This document shows positions 50,825 through 62,167 of a stretch of 64,000 nt of DNA, in pieces. The stretch covers positions 1-64,000 of the forward strand of contig CAZWKX010000004.1 of the NCBI GenBank assembly GCA_964633975.1, read 5' to 3'. The translations under genes and the position numbers were made by a program. The number at the start of each line of letters is the position of its first letter. The first letter of the stretch is position 1. The notes beneath the pieces are model-generated. The model was not told the origin of the DNA. It saw only the letters and a list, made by a program, of their open reading frames with translations, and did no database searches. This DNA comes from CAZWKX01 sp964633975 (GTDB lineage: Bacteria > Actinomycetota > Acidimicrobiia > Spongiisociales > UBA11373).

Positions 50825-51210
50825 ATCAGCAGGGGTCGGCGGCGGTGCTGCTCGTCGCCGTAGCCGGCTTCATCCTGCTGCTGACGGCAGCTCTTGGGGC
50901 CGTGGGCGCCTGTCTTCGAGCCAGGGCCGAGGCCGTGGCCGCTGCCGACGCCGCCGCTCTGGCAGCGGCTCCGGTCACCTTTGCTCCCTTTGGAGCCGAG
51001 ACGGGCCCGACCGCCGAGGCGGCTCGCTTCGCCGCTCTCAACGGCGCCCGCCTGCTCGAGTGTGCCTGTCCCGTCGATACGTCTTGGGACCCGCGTACGG
51101 TCACCGTTCGTGTGGCTCTGGACGTCGAGCTGTGGCCGACGGGATCGGTGACCGTGACCGCCGTCGGCCGCGCCGAGTTCGTTCCGGCGCTGATGCTCGT
51201 CGGTGGTTGA
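50821..51210 (+). CDS. TadG/Rv3654c-like pilus protein
   Basis: This 129-residue protein begins MNQQGSAAVLLVAVAGFILL, the hydrophobic TadE/TadG-type N-terminus, and continues with an Ala-rich section with repeated AAADAAALAAA. It is the usual final gene of the actinobacterial cluster. Two Cys (ECACP) lie near residue 80. A GTG start at 50821 overlaps the tadE stop. It is much shorter than proteobacterial TadG, which carries an extra von Willebrand domain. Confidence 0.82.
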   Translation: MNQQGSAAVLLVAVAGFILLLTAALGAVGACLRARAEAVAAADAAALAAAPVTFAPFGAETGPTAEAARFAALNGARLLECACPVDTSWDPRTVTVRVALDVELWPTGSVTVTAVGRAEFVPALMLVGG

Positions 51211-51276
51211 GTGGTCCCGGGTAGCCCAGGTGTCGAATCGCTAGCGTGCGACCGTGCGCGAGACGGGAGGAAACAC

Positions 51277-51588
51277 GTGAGCGACGCTCCGGAAGCTATC
51301 GCCCGAGAGAGGGCCAAGAAGAGGGTGGCCGACGTCCGCGACTTCTTCGGTCACCTGATCGCCTATCTGATCGCCAACGGGATCATGGTTTTTGTGGACC
51401 TTCGCGACACGGGAGACAGTCAGTTCCTCGGGCTCGACTGGGCCTACTGGTCGATCATCCCATGGGGCATCGGGCTGTTGATCCACGCCCTCGTGGTCTT
51501 CGTCTTCGAGGGACGCCTGGAGCGCTATGAGGAGCGCAAGGCCAAGCAGTACCTGGCGGAGGAGCAGGAGAAGCGGCTGAGGGAATAG
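51277..51588 (+). CDS. 2TM-domain membrane protein
   Basis: This 103-residue protein has the 2TM domain: a charged N-terminus (RERAKKRVADVRDFFGHLIA), two membrane helices (about 27-44 and 61-78) and a basic C-terminal tail (ERYEERKAKQYLAEEQEKRL). Family function is unknown, though it is sometimes fused to helix-turn-helix or histidine kinase domains. GTG 51277 has GGGAGG six nt upstream. It is separated from the pilus genes by 66 bp and may be a separate unit. Confidence 0.85.
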   Translation: MSDAPEAIARERAKKRVADVRDFFGHLIAYLIANGIMVFVDLRDTGDSQFLGLDWAYWSIIPWGIGLLIHALVVFVFEGRLERYEERKAKQYLAEEQEKRLRE

Positions 51589-51672
51589 GCATTTTGCCGT
51601 CGTCGCCGGCAGCGGGCCGAGTCGGCTTGCGCCCCGGCTCGAAGGCCAAGAGCCCCGAGCGGCTCCGGTGGG

Positions 51673-52353
51673 TCAGCCTCGGAACAACACCCAGGCTGCG
51701 GCAAAAGCGAAGCTGTTGGTGGCCACGTGGGCCAGAACCGCCGCCACCAGGCTGTCGGCGTAGAGGCGGATCGAGGCAAAAAGTACACCCGCGACGACGG
51801 TTGCAGCCACGCCTGCCGCCACGGTGAGGGCCACATCGACATCGCCGATCTGGGAGTTGGTTTTGGCCAAGGTGGTCGCAGGAAGCAGGTGCCAGAGGCC
51901 GAACAGCACCGACGACCACAGCACAGCGGTGCGGGTCGGCCACAGTCGGCGGCCGAGGCCCAGCAGCACGCCGCGGAAGGCGAGTTCCTCGAACACAGCA
52001 GTCCCGAGTGGTATCCGGAGCAGCGTGTGGTACAGCAGAAGCCCACCCCCGACTTCGGTGGCGCGCTGGTCCTCGAAGAAGCCCTTGGTTGCCGGGATGG
52101 CAGCTGCCGCCGCGACCCCGATGCCCACGACCGCCATGACCAGCACGCCAACCAGCAGCCCCCGCCGCAGCCGCTCCCGCGCCAGGCCGAGGTCGGAGGC
52201 CATGGCTCCGCCGGCGCGGGCAACGAGCAGCACGATCGTGCCGCTCGCCAGGTTCACCGGCACGTAGGTCCAGGCCGGCAGCCATAGGTTGCCGCACACA
52301 TTGACCACGATCAGTACGCAGAGAGCGGCGGCGTAGCCGGCTGCAGGGCTCAC
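51673..52353 (-). CDS. CPBP-family intramembrane protease
   Basis: This 226-residue membrane protein has about six to eight helices. Its CPBP (CAAX protease, bacteriocin-processing) motifs are intact: VFEELAFRGVLLG, FGLWHLLP and AHVATNSFAF, giving two Glu and two His for the metal site. Members process prenylated or other membrane proteins, or give bacteriocin immunity. The GTG start at 52353 fits. It is convergent with the 2TM gene and divergent from the large lipoprotein gene. Substrate unknown. Confidence 0.85.
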   Translation of the reverse strand: MSPAAGYAAALCVLIVVNVCGNLWLPAWTYVPVNLASGTIVLLVARAGGAMASDLGLARERLRRGLLVGVLVMAVVGIGVAAAAAIPATKGFFEDQRATEVGGGLLLYHTLLRIPLGTAVFEELAFRGVLLGLGRRLWPTRTAVLWSSVLFGLWHLLPATTLAKTNSQIGDVDVALTVAAGVAATVVAGVLFASIRLYADSLVAAVLAHVATNSFAFAAAWVLFRG

Positions 52354-52491
52354 CGCGGCACGCTACCGCGCCGAGAACCGACGGCGGGCCGGCCCCAGTC
52401 CCGGCCGGTCGGCGAAAGCGGGGCCGCGAGCGGATTCCGCGACTATGCAGGGGCACCGGGTACGCTCGCCCGATCGGATCGGCGGTAAACG

Positions 52492-54318
52492 ATGCGTCGA
52501 ACGCCTGTGATCACAGCATTCCTCTTGATCCTCTCCGCGTGCAGCGGTGGCACAAGCTCGTCGGTTTCGACTGCCGCGACCACCGTCCCGACGACGACCT
52601 CGACAACGGTGCCGCAACCTCCCCCATGCCCGTCTCCGCTGGTGCCGCCGGCGGCCGCCGGCGAGGATCCGCTCGTCGAGCAGCTCGACGGAGATGACCT
52701 CGTAGCCGCCGCCATCACCGTCTCCCAGGCCACCTTCGTTTGCGCCACCGACGTCGTCGTCGTGTCGACTGCGGAGGTCGATCGGGTGGCTCTCGGCGCA
52801 CGCCTCGCCGTGGCGCTCCAGGGTCCGCTCCTGTTGGACGACACGGGATCGTCGTCACAAGTCGACGCCGAGATAGAGAGGCTTGCTCCGCACCGTGTCA
52901 TCCTCCTGGGCGAAGACGTCGAGGTGGCGGTCCCGGAGTGGACCGACGTGACGGTTCTGGGAGGCGACACGTACGAGCTGGCCCGGCGCGTGAACCTGTA
53001 CTCCGGTGTGACGCGAGTGCTGCGGCTGCCCGCCGAACCGGGGCCGGGAACCGTGGAGCAGACGATCGCCGCCATCGACGAAGGGGTAGGTCTGATACCG
53101 GAGCCGCAGGCTGTACCCGCTGACACGGCGGAAGAGCCCACCGAGACGACCGAGGACGGCGGCGAAACGACGGATCAGGCCACGACGATAGATCAGACGA
53201 CAACGACGGATCAGACCACTACGACGGTCGACTCGGCCGGCACGACAACGGAGGGGGCCGAGCTCTCGGCGGCAGTCATCGCCGGCACCGGCGAAACCGG
53301 GACGGCGTGGCTCGTCGAATCCTCAGAGATCGAGATTGCCCTCGTCGCCACCGCGGCGGCGACGGTGTCGGGAGGTCTGCTGGCACTCGTCGACGGTGGC
53401 GAGCTGCGGCGTTTCCCTGAGGTCGGGCGCGCCCTCCAGGCAGGTCCCGGCGGCGCCAAGGCCGTGTATCTGATCGGCGACGTCACCGAGGACGCCTCCT
53501 GGCAGCTCCCGATTCTTCTCGAAGGCACCGAGCTTCCCGGTGGTGGATATCTCCTGTTTCCTGGAAGGCGTCTGGTCGCCTTCTACGGCAATCCGACCAC
53601 AGCTGTGCTGGGGGTCCTGGGTGAGCAGGGCCCGGAAGCCACGGTGGAGCGGCTCCGGCCCATCGCCGAGGAGTATGAAGCAGACGGTCTCGAAGTGACG
53701 CTCGCCTTCGAGATGATCGCCACCATCGCCGACTCGCGCGCCGGTACAGACGGCAACTACTCGAACGAGATGTCGGTTGACGTGCTGCGCCCCTGGGTCG
53801 ACGCGGCGCGAGAGCAGGGCGTCTACGTGATCATCGATCTCCAGCCCGGGCGGACCGATTTCCTCACCCAGGCCCAGCTCTACGAGGAGCTGCTCTTGGA
53901 GCCCAATGTGGGCCTTGCCGTCGACCCGGAGTGGAGGTTGGGACCCAACCAGTTTCATCTCCAACAGATCGGTGGTGTCGATGCGACCGAGGTGAACGAG
54001 GTCGTGGAGTGGCTGTCGCAGATAGTGCGGGACAACCACCTTCCGCAGAAGCTGCTGCTGCTGCACCAGTTCCAGTTCTCCATGCTTCCGGGGCGCGAGT
54101 CGATCGAGACTCCCCCGGAGCTGGCGGTGGTCATCCAGATGGACGGCCAAGGAACCCTGGCCGCCAAATACGAGACCTGGGAAGCGCTGACCGCAGATAC
54201 CGAAGATGCAGGATGGCTCTGGGGCTGGAAGAACTTCTACGACGAGGACTCCCCGATGGCCACTCCCGAGGAGGTGCTCGCCCTGGAGCCGCTGGCGGTG
54301 TACGTCAGCTTCCAGTGA
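52492..54318 (+). CDS. Large surface lipoprotein, cell-wall-binding-like and glycosidase-like
   Basis: This 608-residue protein has a lipobox LSAC (about 14-17) followed by a Thr-rich linker. The first domain (about 60-190) contains a pattern like cell-wall-binding repeat 2 proteins (VVSTAEVDRVALGARLAVAL, RVILLGEDVEVAVPEWTDVT). A second Thr-rich linker (about 205-250) separates it from another such domain, and the C-terminal 250 residues suggest a TIM-barrel (VTLAFEMIATIADSRAGTDG, YVIIDLQPGRTDFLTQAQLY, WGWKNFYDEDSP). No catalytic residues can be assigned. It is likely a cell-surface protein of the actinobacterial type. It is divergent from the CPBP gene. Confidence 0.75.
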   Translation: MRRTPVITAFLLILSACSGGTSSSVSTAATTVPTTTSTTVPQPPPCPSPLVPPAAAGEDPLVEQLDGDDLVAAAITVSQATFVCATDVVVVSTAEVDRVALGARLAVALQGPLLLDDTGSSSQVDAEIERLAPHRVILLGEDVEVAVPEWTDVTVLGGDTYELARRVNLYSGVTRVLRLPAEPGPGTVEQTIAAIDEGVGLIPEPQAVPADTAEEPTETTEDGGETTDQATTIDQTTTTDQTTTTVDSAGTTTEGAELSAAVIAGTGETGTAWLVESSEIEIALVATAAATVSGGLLALVDGGELRRFPEVGRALQAGPGGAKAVYLIGDVTEDASWQLPILLEGTELPGGGYLLFPGRRLVAFYGNPTTAVLGVLGEQGPEATVERLRPIAEEYEADGLEVTLAFEMIATIADSRAGTDGNYSNEMSVDVLRPWVDAAREQGVYVIIDLQPGRTDFLTQAQLYEELLLEPNVGLAVDPEWRLGPNQFHLQQIGGVDATEVNEVVEWLSQIVRDNHLPQKLLLLHQFQFSMLPGRESIETPPELAVVIQMDGQGTLAAKYETWEALTADTEDAGWLWGWKNFYDEDSPMATPEEVLALEPLAVYVSFQ

Positions 54319-54407
54319 CGAGTTTTCCTCAATGTGGGGGCTCGATCGTTCGATCTTGAGTCATGCGGAGTGGGCCGCCCTGACGCTCGCAACGGAAGAG
54401 AGGGCCC

Positions 54408-55598
54408 ATGACCGACGAACCCTTCGGCAGCAAAGAAGTTTCGGGCAGCGAGGAGATGCTGCGGCGTGCGCGAGAGCGGGCCGCAGGCGGCTCCGGAGGT
54501 TCCGGCGCCGGGCCGGGTGGAGGCGGCGCCGGTGGTCCCCGTTTCGAACCTTGCCCCAGCTGCGCCAGGCTCATAGCCGCCTGGGCCGACCCTTGCCCCT
54601 ACTGCCGTGAGCGAACCGGTTTCCAGCAGTGGTCGAACGGGCCCGCCTATCCGGGTCGTGCTCCCGAGTCGCCACCGGTGGTTCGCCGCTGCGTCCAATG
54701 CGGCCAGCGTGTCTACTCCGGCCTCGAAACCTGCCCGCACTGCGGCGCGGCGCAAGAGGCATCGTCGCCTTGGTCTGGTGGCGGCGAGCGCCGGCTGCCT
54801 TCTCCCGGGCCGTGCCGGAATGGCGGCGCCCCACTCTGGATCGGGGTGGTGGTCGTTGTGGCCGGGTTGGTGGCCGCGGGAATCTGGGGATGGCGAAGCT
54901 TGTCCGATGACGACTATTCGTTCGAAGGGGTGGACGACCCGCACACAGAGGCCTTCTTGAGTGGTGTCCGGGAGGGTATGGAGGAGTCTGGAATCGACGG
55001 CGACTCGGTCGACTGTATGTTCGACTACCTGGAGGCAGGCGGATACTTCGATGTTGTCGTCGACATGGACCTCACGGACCCGGCGGCGATTGCCGCCGTG
55101 AATGCCTTCAACGCCGATTCCGCTGCCGTCGCCGACCTGCCCGAGGAGCTGCAGACCTTCATGGAGGGCCTGTCCCTGAGCATGACCGAGTGCCTGTCTG
55201 TCGAGGAGATGCAGCTGGCGGCGTCGGACGGGCCCCAGTCCTACGGGGACGACCCTGGCGGGCTGGACCTGCTGTGGTCCCGCTGCCAGGCGGCGGACAT
55301 GGCGGCTTGCGACATGCTGTTCTGGAACTCGTCGTTTGGGTCCGAGTACGAGGAGTACGGTGCCACCTGCGGCGGCCTCGACCCGACTGCCTCCGAGTAC
55401 TGCATTTACCTGAACGGCGGCCAGCCCAACCTCTCCGCGCTGCGCAGCGAGTGCGCGACGGGTGGGTTCGCCGCCTGCGATCTTCTCTACTCGGTGAGCG
55501 CGGTGGGATCCGAGTACGAGGACTTCGCCCTCACCTGCGGCGGCCGCAACGAGGCCGACTACATGGGGTGCGTCTTCAGATACGGCCTTTTTGAGTAG
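54408..55598 (+). CDS. Zinc-ribbon membrane protein with Cys-rich outer repeats
   Basis: This 396-residue protein has two zinc ribbons in the N-terminal cytosolic part (Cys49, 52, 63, 66 in CPSC/CPYC, and Cys95, 98, 109, 112 in CVQC/CPHC). A membrane helix follows (about 143-162). The outer C-terminal part holds repeats with paired Cys, such as LRSECATGGFAACDLLYSVS and the earlier WSRCQAADMAACDMLFWNSS, each ending in a TCGG. Function is unknown. The Cys pattern suggests disulfides outside the cell, which the VKOR system of this organism could form. Confidence 0.78.
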   Translation: MTDEPFGSKEVSGSEEMLRRARERAAGGSGGSGAGPGGGGAGGPRFEPCPSCARLIAAWADPCPYCRERTGFQQWSNGPAYPGRAPESPPVVRRCVQCGQRVYSGLETCPHCGAAQEASSPWSGGGERRLPSPGPCRNGGAPLWIGVVVVVAGLVAAGIWGWRSLSDDDYSFEGVDDPHTEAFLSGVREGMEESGIDGDSVDCMFDYLEAGGYFDVVVDMDLTDPAAIAAVNAFNADSAAVADLPEELQTFMEGLSLSMTECLSVEEMQLAASDGPQSYGDDPGGLDLLWSRCQAADMAACDMLFWNSSFGSEYEEYGATCGGLDPTASEYCIYLNGGQPNLSALRSECATGGFAACDLLYSVSAVGSEYEDFALTCGGRNEADYMGCVFRYGLFE

Positions 55599-55641
55599 AC
55601 GACCGGCAGCGCCGGAGTGTGTCGCCCCGGCTGTTTCGTGC

Positions 55642-57684
55642 CTAGGTGGTTTGGAGTCGTAGTGGTAGGGAGCGCAGCCTTTGGCCGGTGGCGTTGAACA
55701 CAGCGTTGGCTACGGCGGGGGCGATGGGGGGCACGCCGGCTTCCCCGATGCCGCTGGGTGGGCGGGTGCTGGGCACGATGTGGACTTCGATCCGGGGCAT
55801 CTCGTCGAAGCGCAGGAGCCGGTAGTCGTGGAAGTTGCTTTGCACGACGGCGTCTGCGTCGATGGTTATGCCGTCCTTGAGGGCGGCGCTGAGCCCGAAC
55901 ACGATGCCACCTTCAATCTGAGCCCGGACTCCATCCGGGTTCACTACGGTGCTGCAGTCGACGGCGCAGACCACCCGATGCACCCGTATCTCGCCGTCGG
56001 CTACCGATACCTCGGCGACCTGAGCAACCGGTGTCACGCCGAAGAGGGCGTTGAAGGCGATTCCCCGTCCCCATCCTTGGGGCAGCGAGGATCCCCAGCC
56101 GGCCTGCTCGGCGACTAGCTCGAGGCAGGGTCGGGCCGCCGAGGGCAGGATCTCGAGGCGCAGCTCGTAGGGGTCCCTTCCGGCGGCGTGGGCAAGCTCA
56201 TCGATGAAAGACTCCCGTGCCCATGTATCACTGTGGTCGCCCACCGAGCGCCAAGAGCCGTTCGGGACCACGGACGACGCCGAGGCCCGGGCCGGCCGCG
56301 GCCTGGTCGGGGCCTCCGGATTTCCGCTCGCCATATAGTGCCTCATTGGGTGGTAGCGGTCGCCGCGTATGTCGTCCTCACGGGTCCAGAAGGTTTTGAC
56401 CGGTGCGCCGATGGCGACGGAGATTTCAACTGCTTCCACGACGAAGTGGGTCTCCGCACCTAATCCGAAGCGTCCTCCCATGGGGGGAACGTTGACGATG
56501 GTCGCCTCCCACGGTGTGCCGGCGATTGAGTGGGCCGCAGCCTGGGCCTGCTGAGGGAATTGGGTGCCTGTCCATATCTCGCACGATCCGCTCTCGACCC
56601 GAGCCACGCAGCCAAGCGTCTCCATACAAGCGTGGGCGTAGTAGGGGTGTTCGTAGTGGGCGGTGAGTGGTTGTGGTGAGGTGGGCAGCTGGTCGATGAG
56701 GTTTTGGTGGATGGTTTCGCTGGTGACTTCGCCGTTGGGCCCCGGGTGCCAGGTGACGTTGAGGGCGTCGCGGCCTTGGAGGGCGGCCCAGGTGTTGTCG
56801 GCCACCACGGCGATTCCGGACCTGATCTCAACGACGTCGGTGACTCCGGGCACGGCGAGGGCGGCGGTCTCGTCGTACCCCGTGTGCCGTCCTCCGAACA
56901 CAGGAGAACGTGCGACGACGGCATAGCGAATGCCAGGCAGAATCGTGTCGCTGGCGTATTTGGCTTGTCCGGTGACCATGTCGGGGCCGTCGACTATGGG
57001 TGTGGGGGTGCCGATGATGCGGAAGTCGTCGGGGTTCTTGAGGTCGGCGGAGGTGATTGAGGGGATCGGCTGTTGGGCGGCGGTTTCGGCGAGTTCGCCG
57101 TAGGAGAGGCGTTGTTCACCGTCGGGGTGGATGACCCATCCGGCATCGGTGCTGCAGTCTGCGGGTTGGACGGCCCAGATGGCGGCGGCGGCGGCGATGA
57201 GTATCTTGCGTCCGGTGGCTCCGGCTCGGCGCAGGATGTCGTAGTGGTCGGAAACGCTGCGGCTGCCTCCCGTCTGTTGGCTTCCGTAGGCGGGGTCGGC
57301 GGGGGCTTGGGTGAGGCGGACTCGGGACCAGTCGGCGTCGAGTTCCTCGGCGATGATCATGGCGAGGGCGGTGCGTACTCCCTGACCCATCTCGGAGCGG
57401 AAGGCGGTCACCGTTACCGTGCCGTTGTTATCGACAGCCACATAGATATTCGGCTCGAGCACCGCGGTCGGCTCGGGAAGAGTGGTCGTGGTGGCGGCAA
57501 CCGTGGTCGTCGGCCCGGCCTCGCTGGTGGTGGTTGCTCCCGTCGTGGATGTGGGTTGGGCGGCCGAGGTGGACGGAGCCTGTTGTGTTGTGGAGCAGCC
57601 GGGGAGCCAGATGCTGAGGAGTAAGCCGCCTCCGGCGAGTGTGGAGACTTTGATGAATTCGCGGCGGGTGAGTTCGGTGGTCAT
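55642..57684 (-). CDS. IorB-like molybdopterin hydroxylase large subunit (shortened)
   Basis: This 680-residue protein starts with a twin-arginine signal (RREFIKVSTLAGGG) followed by lipobox LPGC and a Thr-rich linker, so it should be exported folded and anchored outside. Isoquinoline 1-oxidoreductase beta-subunit-like motifs are present: SEMGQGVRTALAMIIAEELD, QTGGSRSVSDHYDILRRAG and the PPMGGRFG block. The active-site Glu lies in GIGEAGVPPIAPAVANAVFN. The central region near residue 450, where relatives have about 60 more residues, is replaced by an unusual Pro/Arg-rich stretch of about 20. Its start overlaps the stop of the small-subunit gene by 4 bp. Confidence 0.82.
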   Translation of the reverse strand: MTTELTRREFIKVSTLAGGGLLLSIWLPGCSTTQQAPSTSAAQPTSTTGATTTSEAGPTTTVAATTTTLPEPTAVLEPNIYVAVDNNGTVTVTAFRSEMGQGVRTALAMIIAEELDADWSRVRLTQAPADPAYGSQQTGGSRSVSDHYDILRRAGATGRKILIAAAAAIWAVQPADCSTDAGWVIHPDGEQRLSYGELAETAAQQPIPSITSADLKNPDDFRIIGTPTPIVDGPDMVTGQAKYASDTILPGIRYAVVARSPVFGGRHTGYDETAALAVPGVTDVVEIRSGIAVVADNTWAALQGRDALNVTWHPGPNGEVTSETIHQNLIDQLPTSPQPLTAHYEHPYYAHACMETLGCVARVESGSCEIWTGTQFPQQAQAAAHSIAGTPWEATIVNVPPMGGRFGLGAETHFVVEAVEISVAIGAPVKTFWTREDDIRGDRYHPMRHYMASGNPEAPTRPRPARASASSVVPNGSWRSVGDHSDTWARESFIDELAHAAGRDPYELRLEILPSAARPCLELVAEQAGWGSSLPQGWGRGIAFNALFGVTPVAQVAEVSVADGEIRVHRVVCAVDCSTVVNPDGVRAQIEGGIVFGLSAALKDGITIDADAVVQSNFHDYRLLRFDEMPRIEVHIVPSTRPPSGIGEAGVPPIAPAVANAVFNATGQRLRSLPLRLQTT

Positions 57685-58133
57685 GTGTTGATGGCTCTGG
57701 TGATGGCGGCGCGGATGCGCTGGTAGGTGCCGCAGCGGCATAGGACTGTGGACATGGTGTTGTCGATTTGGGTGTCGGAGGGTTGGGGGTGGGCGTTGAG
57801 CAGTGCTGCTGCGGTCATGATCTGTCCGGGTTGGCAGTAGCCGCACTGGGGGACGTTCTCCTCCAACCAGGCCCGTTGCAGCGGGTGGTCGCCGCCGGGG
57901 GAGAGGCCTTCGATGGTGGTGACGGAACCCGAGACCGCCGAGACGGTGGTGATGCAGGAGCGCACTGCGGCGCCGTCGATGTGCACGGTGCAGGCGCCGC
58001 ACAATCCGATGCCGCAGCCGTACTTGGTGCCGGTCAGTCCCAGCAGGTCGCGCAGCACCCACAAAAGAGGCATCTCCGCAGGAGCGTCAACGGTGTGCTC
58101 CTCGCCATTCACCCTCAGCCCAAACCGAACCAT
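57681..58133 (-). CDS. IorA-like 2Fe-2S subunit
   Basis: This 150-residue protein is the iron-sulfur small subunit. It carries two 2Fe-2S clusters: the plant-type motif CGIGLCGACTVHIDG (about 40-54), with a fourth Cys in SCITTV, and the C-terminal CGYCQPGQIM and CRCGTYQRI motifs (about 99-140). It passes electrons from the molybdopterin subunit. The two genes overlap, confirming one unit. No signal peptide is present, so it would travel with the Tat-exported large subunit. Electrons may go to a cytochrome c outside the cell; none is adjacent. Confidence 0.9.
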   Translation of the reverse strand: MVRFGLRVNGEEHTVDAPAEMPLLWVLRDLLGLTGTKYGCGIGLCGACTVHIDGAAVRSCITTVSAVSGSVTTIEGLSPGGDHPLQRAWLEENVPQCGYCQPGQIMTAAALLNAHPQPSDTQIDNTMSTVLCRCGTYQRIRAAITRAINT

Positions 58134-58261
58134 CCCTCCTCCCCTCAGCACGCGCATCCTGCCAGGAGCGCGGCTCCCACGACAAGTCGGGCCACCCGGC
58201 ACGCCGCGCCCGCAGCCTGCCAGGCTGGGAAACGTTCCGACGAGTGGTGCCCCGCCGTACG

Positions 58262-60886
<2,625 letters not shown>

Positions 60887-62167
60887 GTACGCCGTCGGCG
60901 AGGTCGGCGAAGATATCGTCCGCCAGCGGATCGAGGAAGACCACCGAGGCGCCTCCGGAGGTTCCGATCGAGCCCGGGAGGACCACACTCCTCACGGTGT
61001 CGGCGTCGAGTTCGAACGTTCCGGCGGCCAGCGTGAGCAGGTCCTCGGCGGAGAGGTTGCTCCAGGTGTACGAGGTAAGCATCTGTAGCAGAGAGGGCAG
61101 GTCGAGGATGTCACGGGTCTGTGCCCCGTTGAGGGCGCCGATGATGACGAGGCCCTGGTGGTAAGAGCGGGTGAAGTCGAGGCCGGAGAGCGTCCGGTTG
61201 CGTGAGAAGGCGAGTGCGTTGGCGCCCCAGAGCCGCTGAAGACCAGCACTGAGATACGCCCCCGACTTGGGCTCGGCCATGGAGAATGGGACGTCAACTT
61301 CGACGCCGCCGAACTCGTTCACGAGTTGCTCGAAGCCGAGGAACCCGGTGATCACGTAGCCTTCCAGCTCCAGCCCCGACAGCTCGCGCACAACATCGAG
61401 CATGGCGTCGGTCCCGGCCAGGGCGTTGACGTGGGTCAGTTTGTCGGTGCCGCCGTAGGGCACTTCGACGACGCTGTCGCGGGGGATGCCCACCACGGCA
61501 CCGGTCCTCTCGGCAATCACCGAGGTGAGGATGTGCACGCTGTCGGCGCGGAAGACCGGCTGGGCCTGGCCGGGCCTGGCATCCGTTCCTATGACCAGCA
61601 CCATGCGCACCGGCTCGCCGTACCAGGCCTCCTTGCCGAAGCGCTCGAGCTTGGCGCCGACGATGCGCCATCCTTCGCCTTCGTCGACGGCGAGCACCAC
61701 GTCGCTGCCTGCAAGCGCCACACCGACGGTTGCGGTCGAGACGTTGACCTCGTCGAAGTGCTCGTCGAGCACCGCCTCGGCTATCTCGATCGTGGCTTGG
61801 GCGGTCTCGCCGCGCACGAACATGTTCTCCGTGGGGCTGATGTCGGCGACGTAGTCGGCGACGCCATCGCTCATTGGGGGCGGCTCGACTCCGTTGCGGT
61901 CGCCGATCCAGGCGTAGAAGTCGGCCACCGCCGTCTGCAGGTCGCCGCCGGTGTCAAAGCGCACCGTGATCTCGAAGGAGGGCCACGTCGTGGTCGTGGA
62001 GGCGGTGGTGGTCGGAACGGTTGGCGTCCCCTCCGACGTCGTCGTGGTTGCAGTGTTGGATGCGTCCGATCCGCCGAAGAGGAAGAGGCCGCCCCCGACG
62101 AGTCCGGCAACCACGACGAAGGCGCCTGCTGCGATGGCGACGGAACGCCTGGACACGGCCGCGGACT

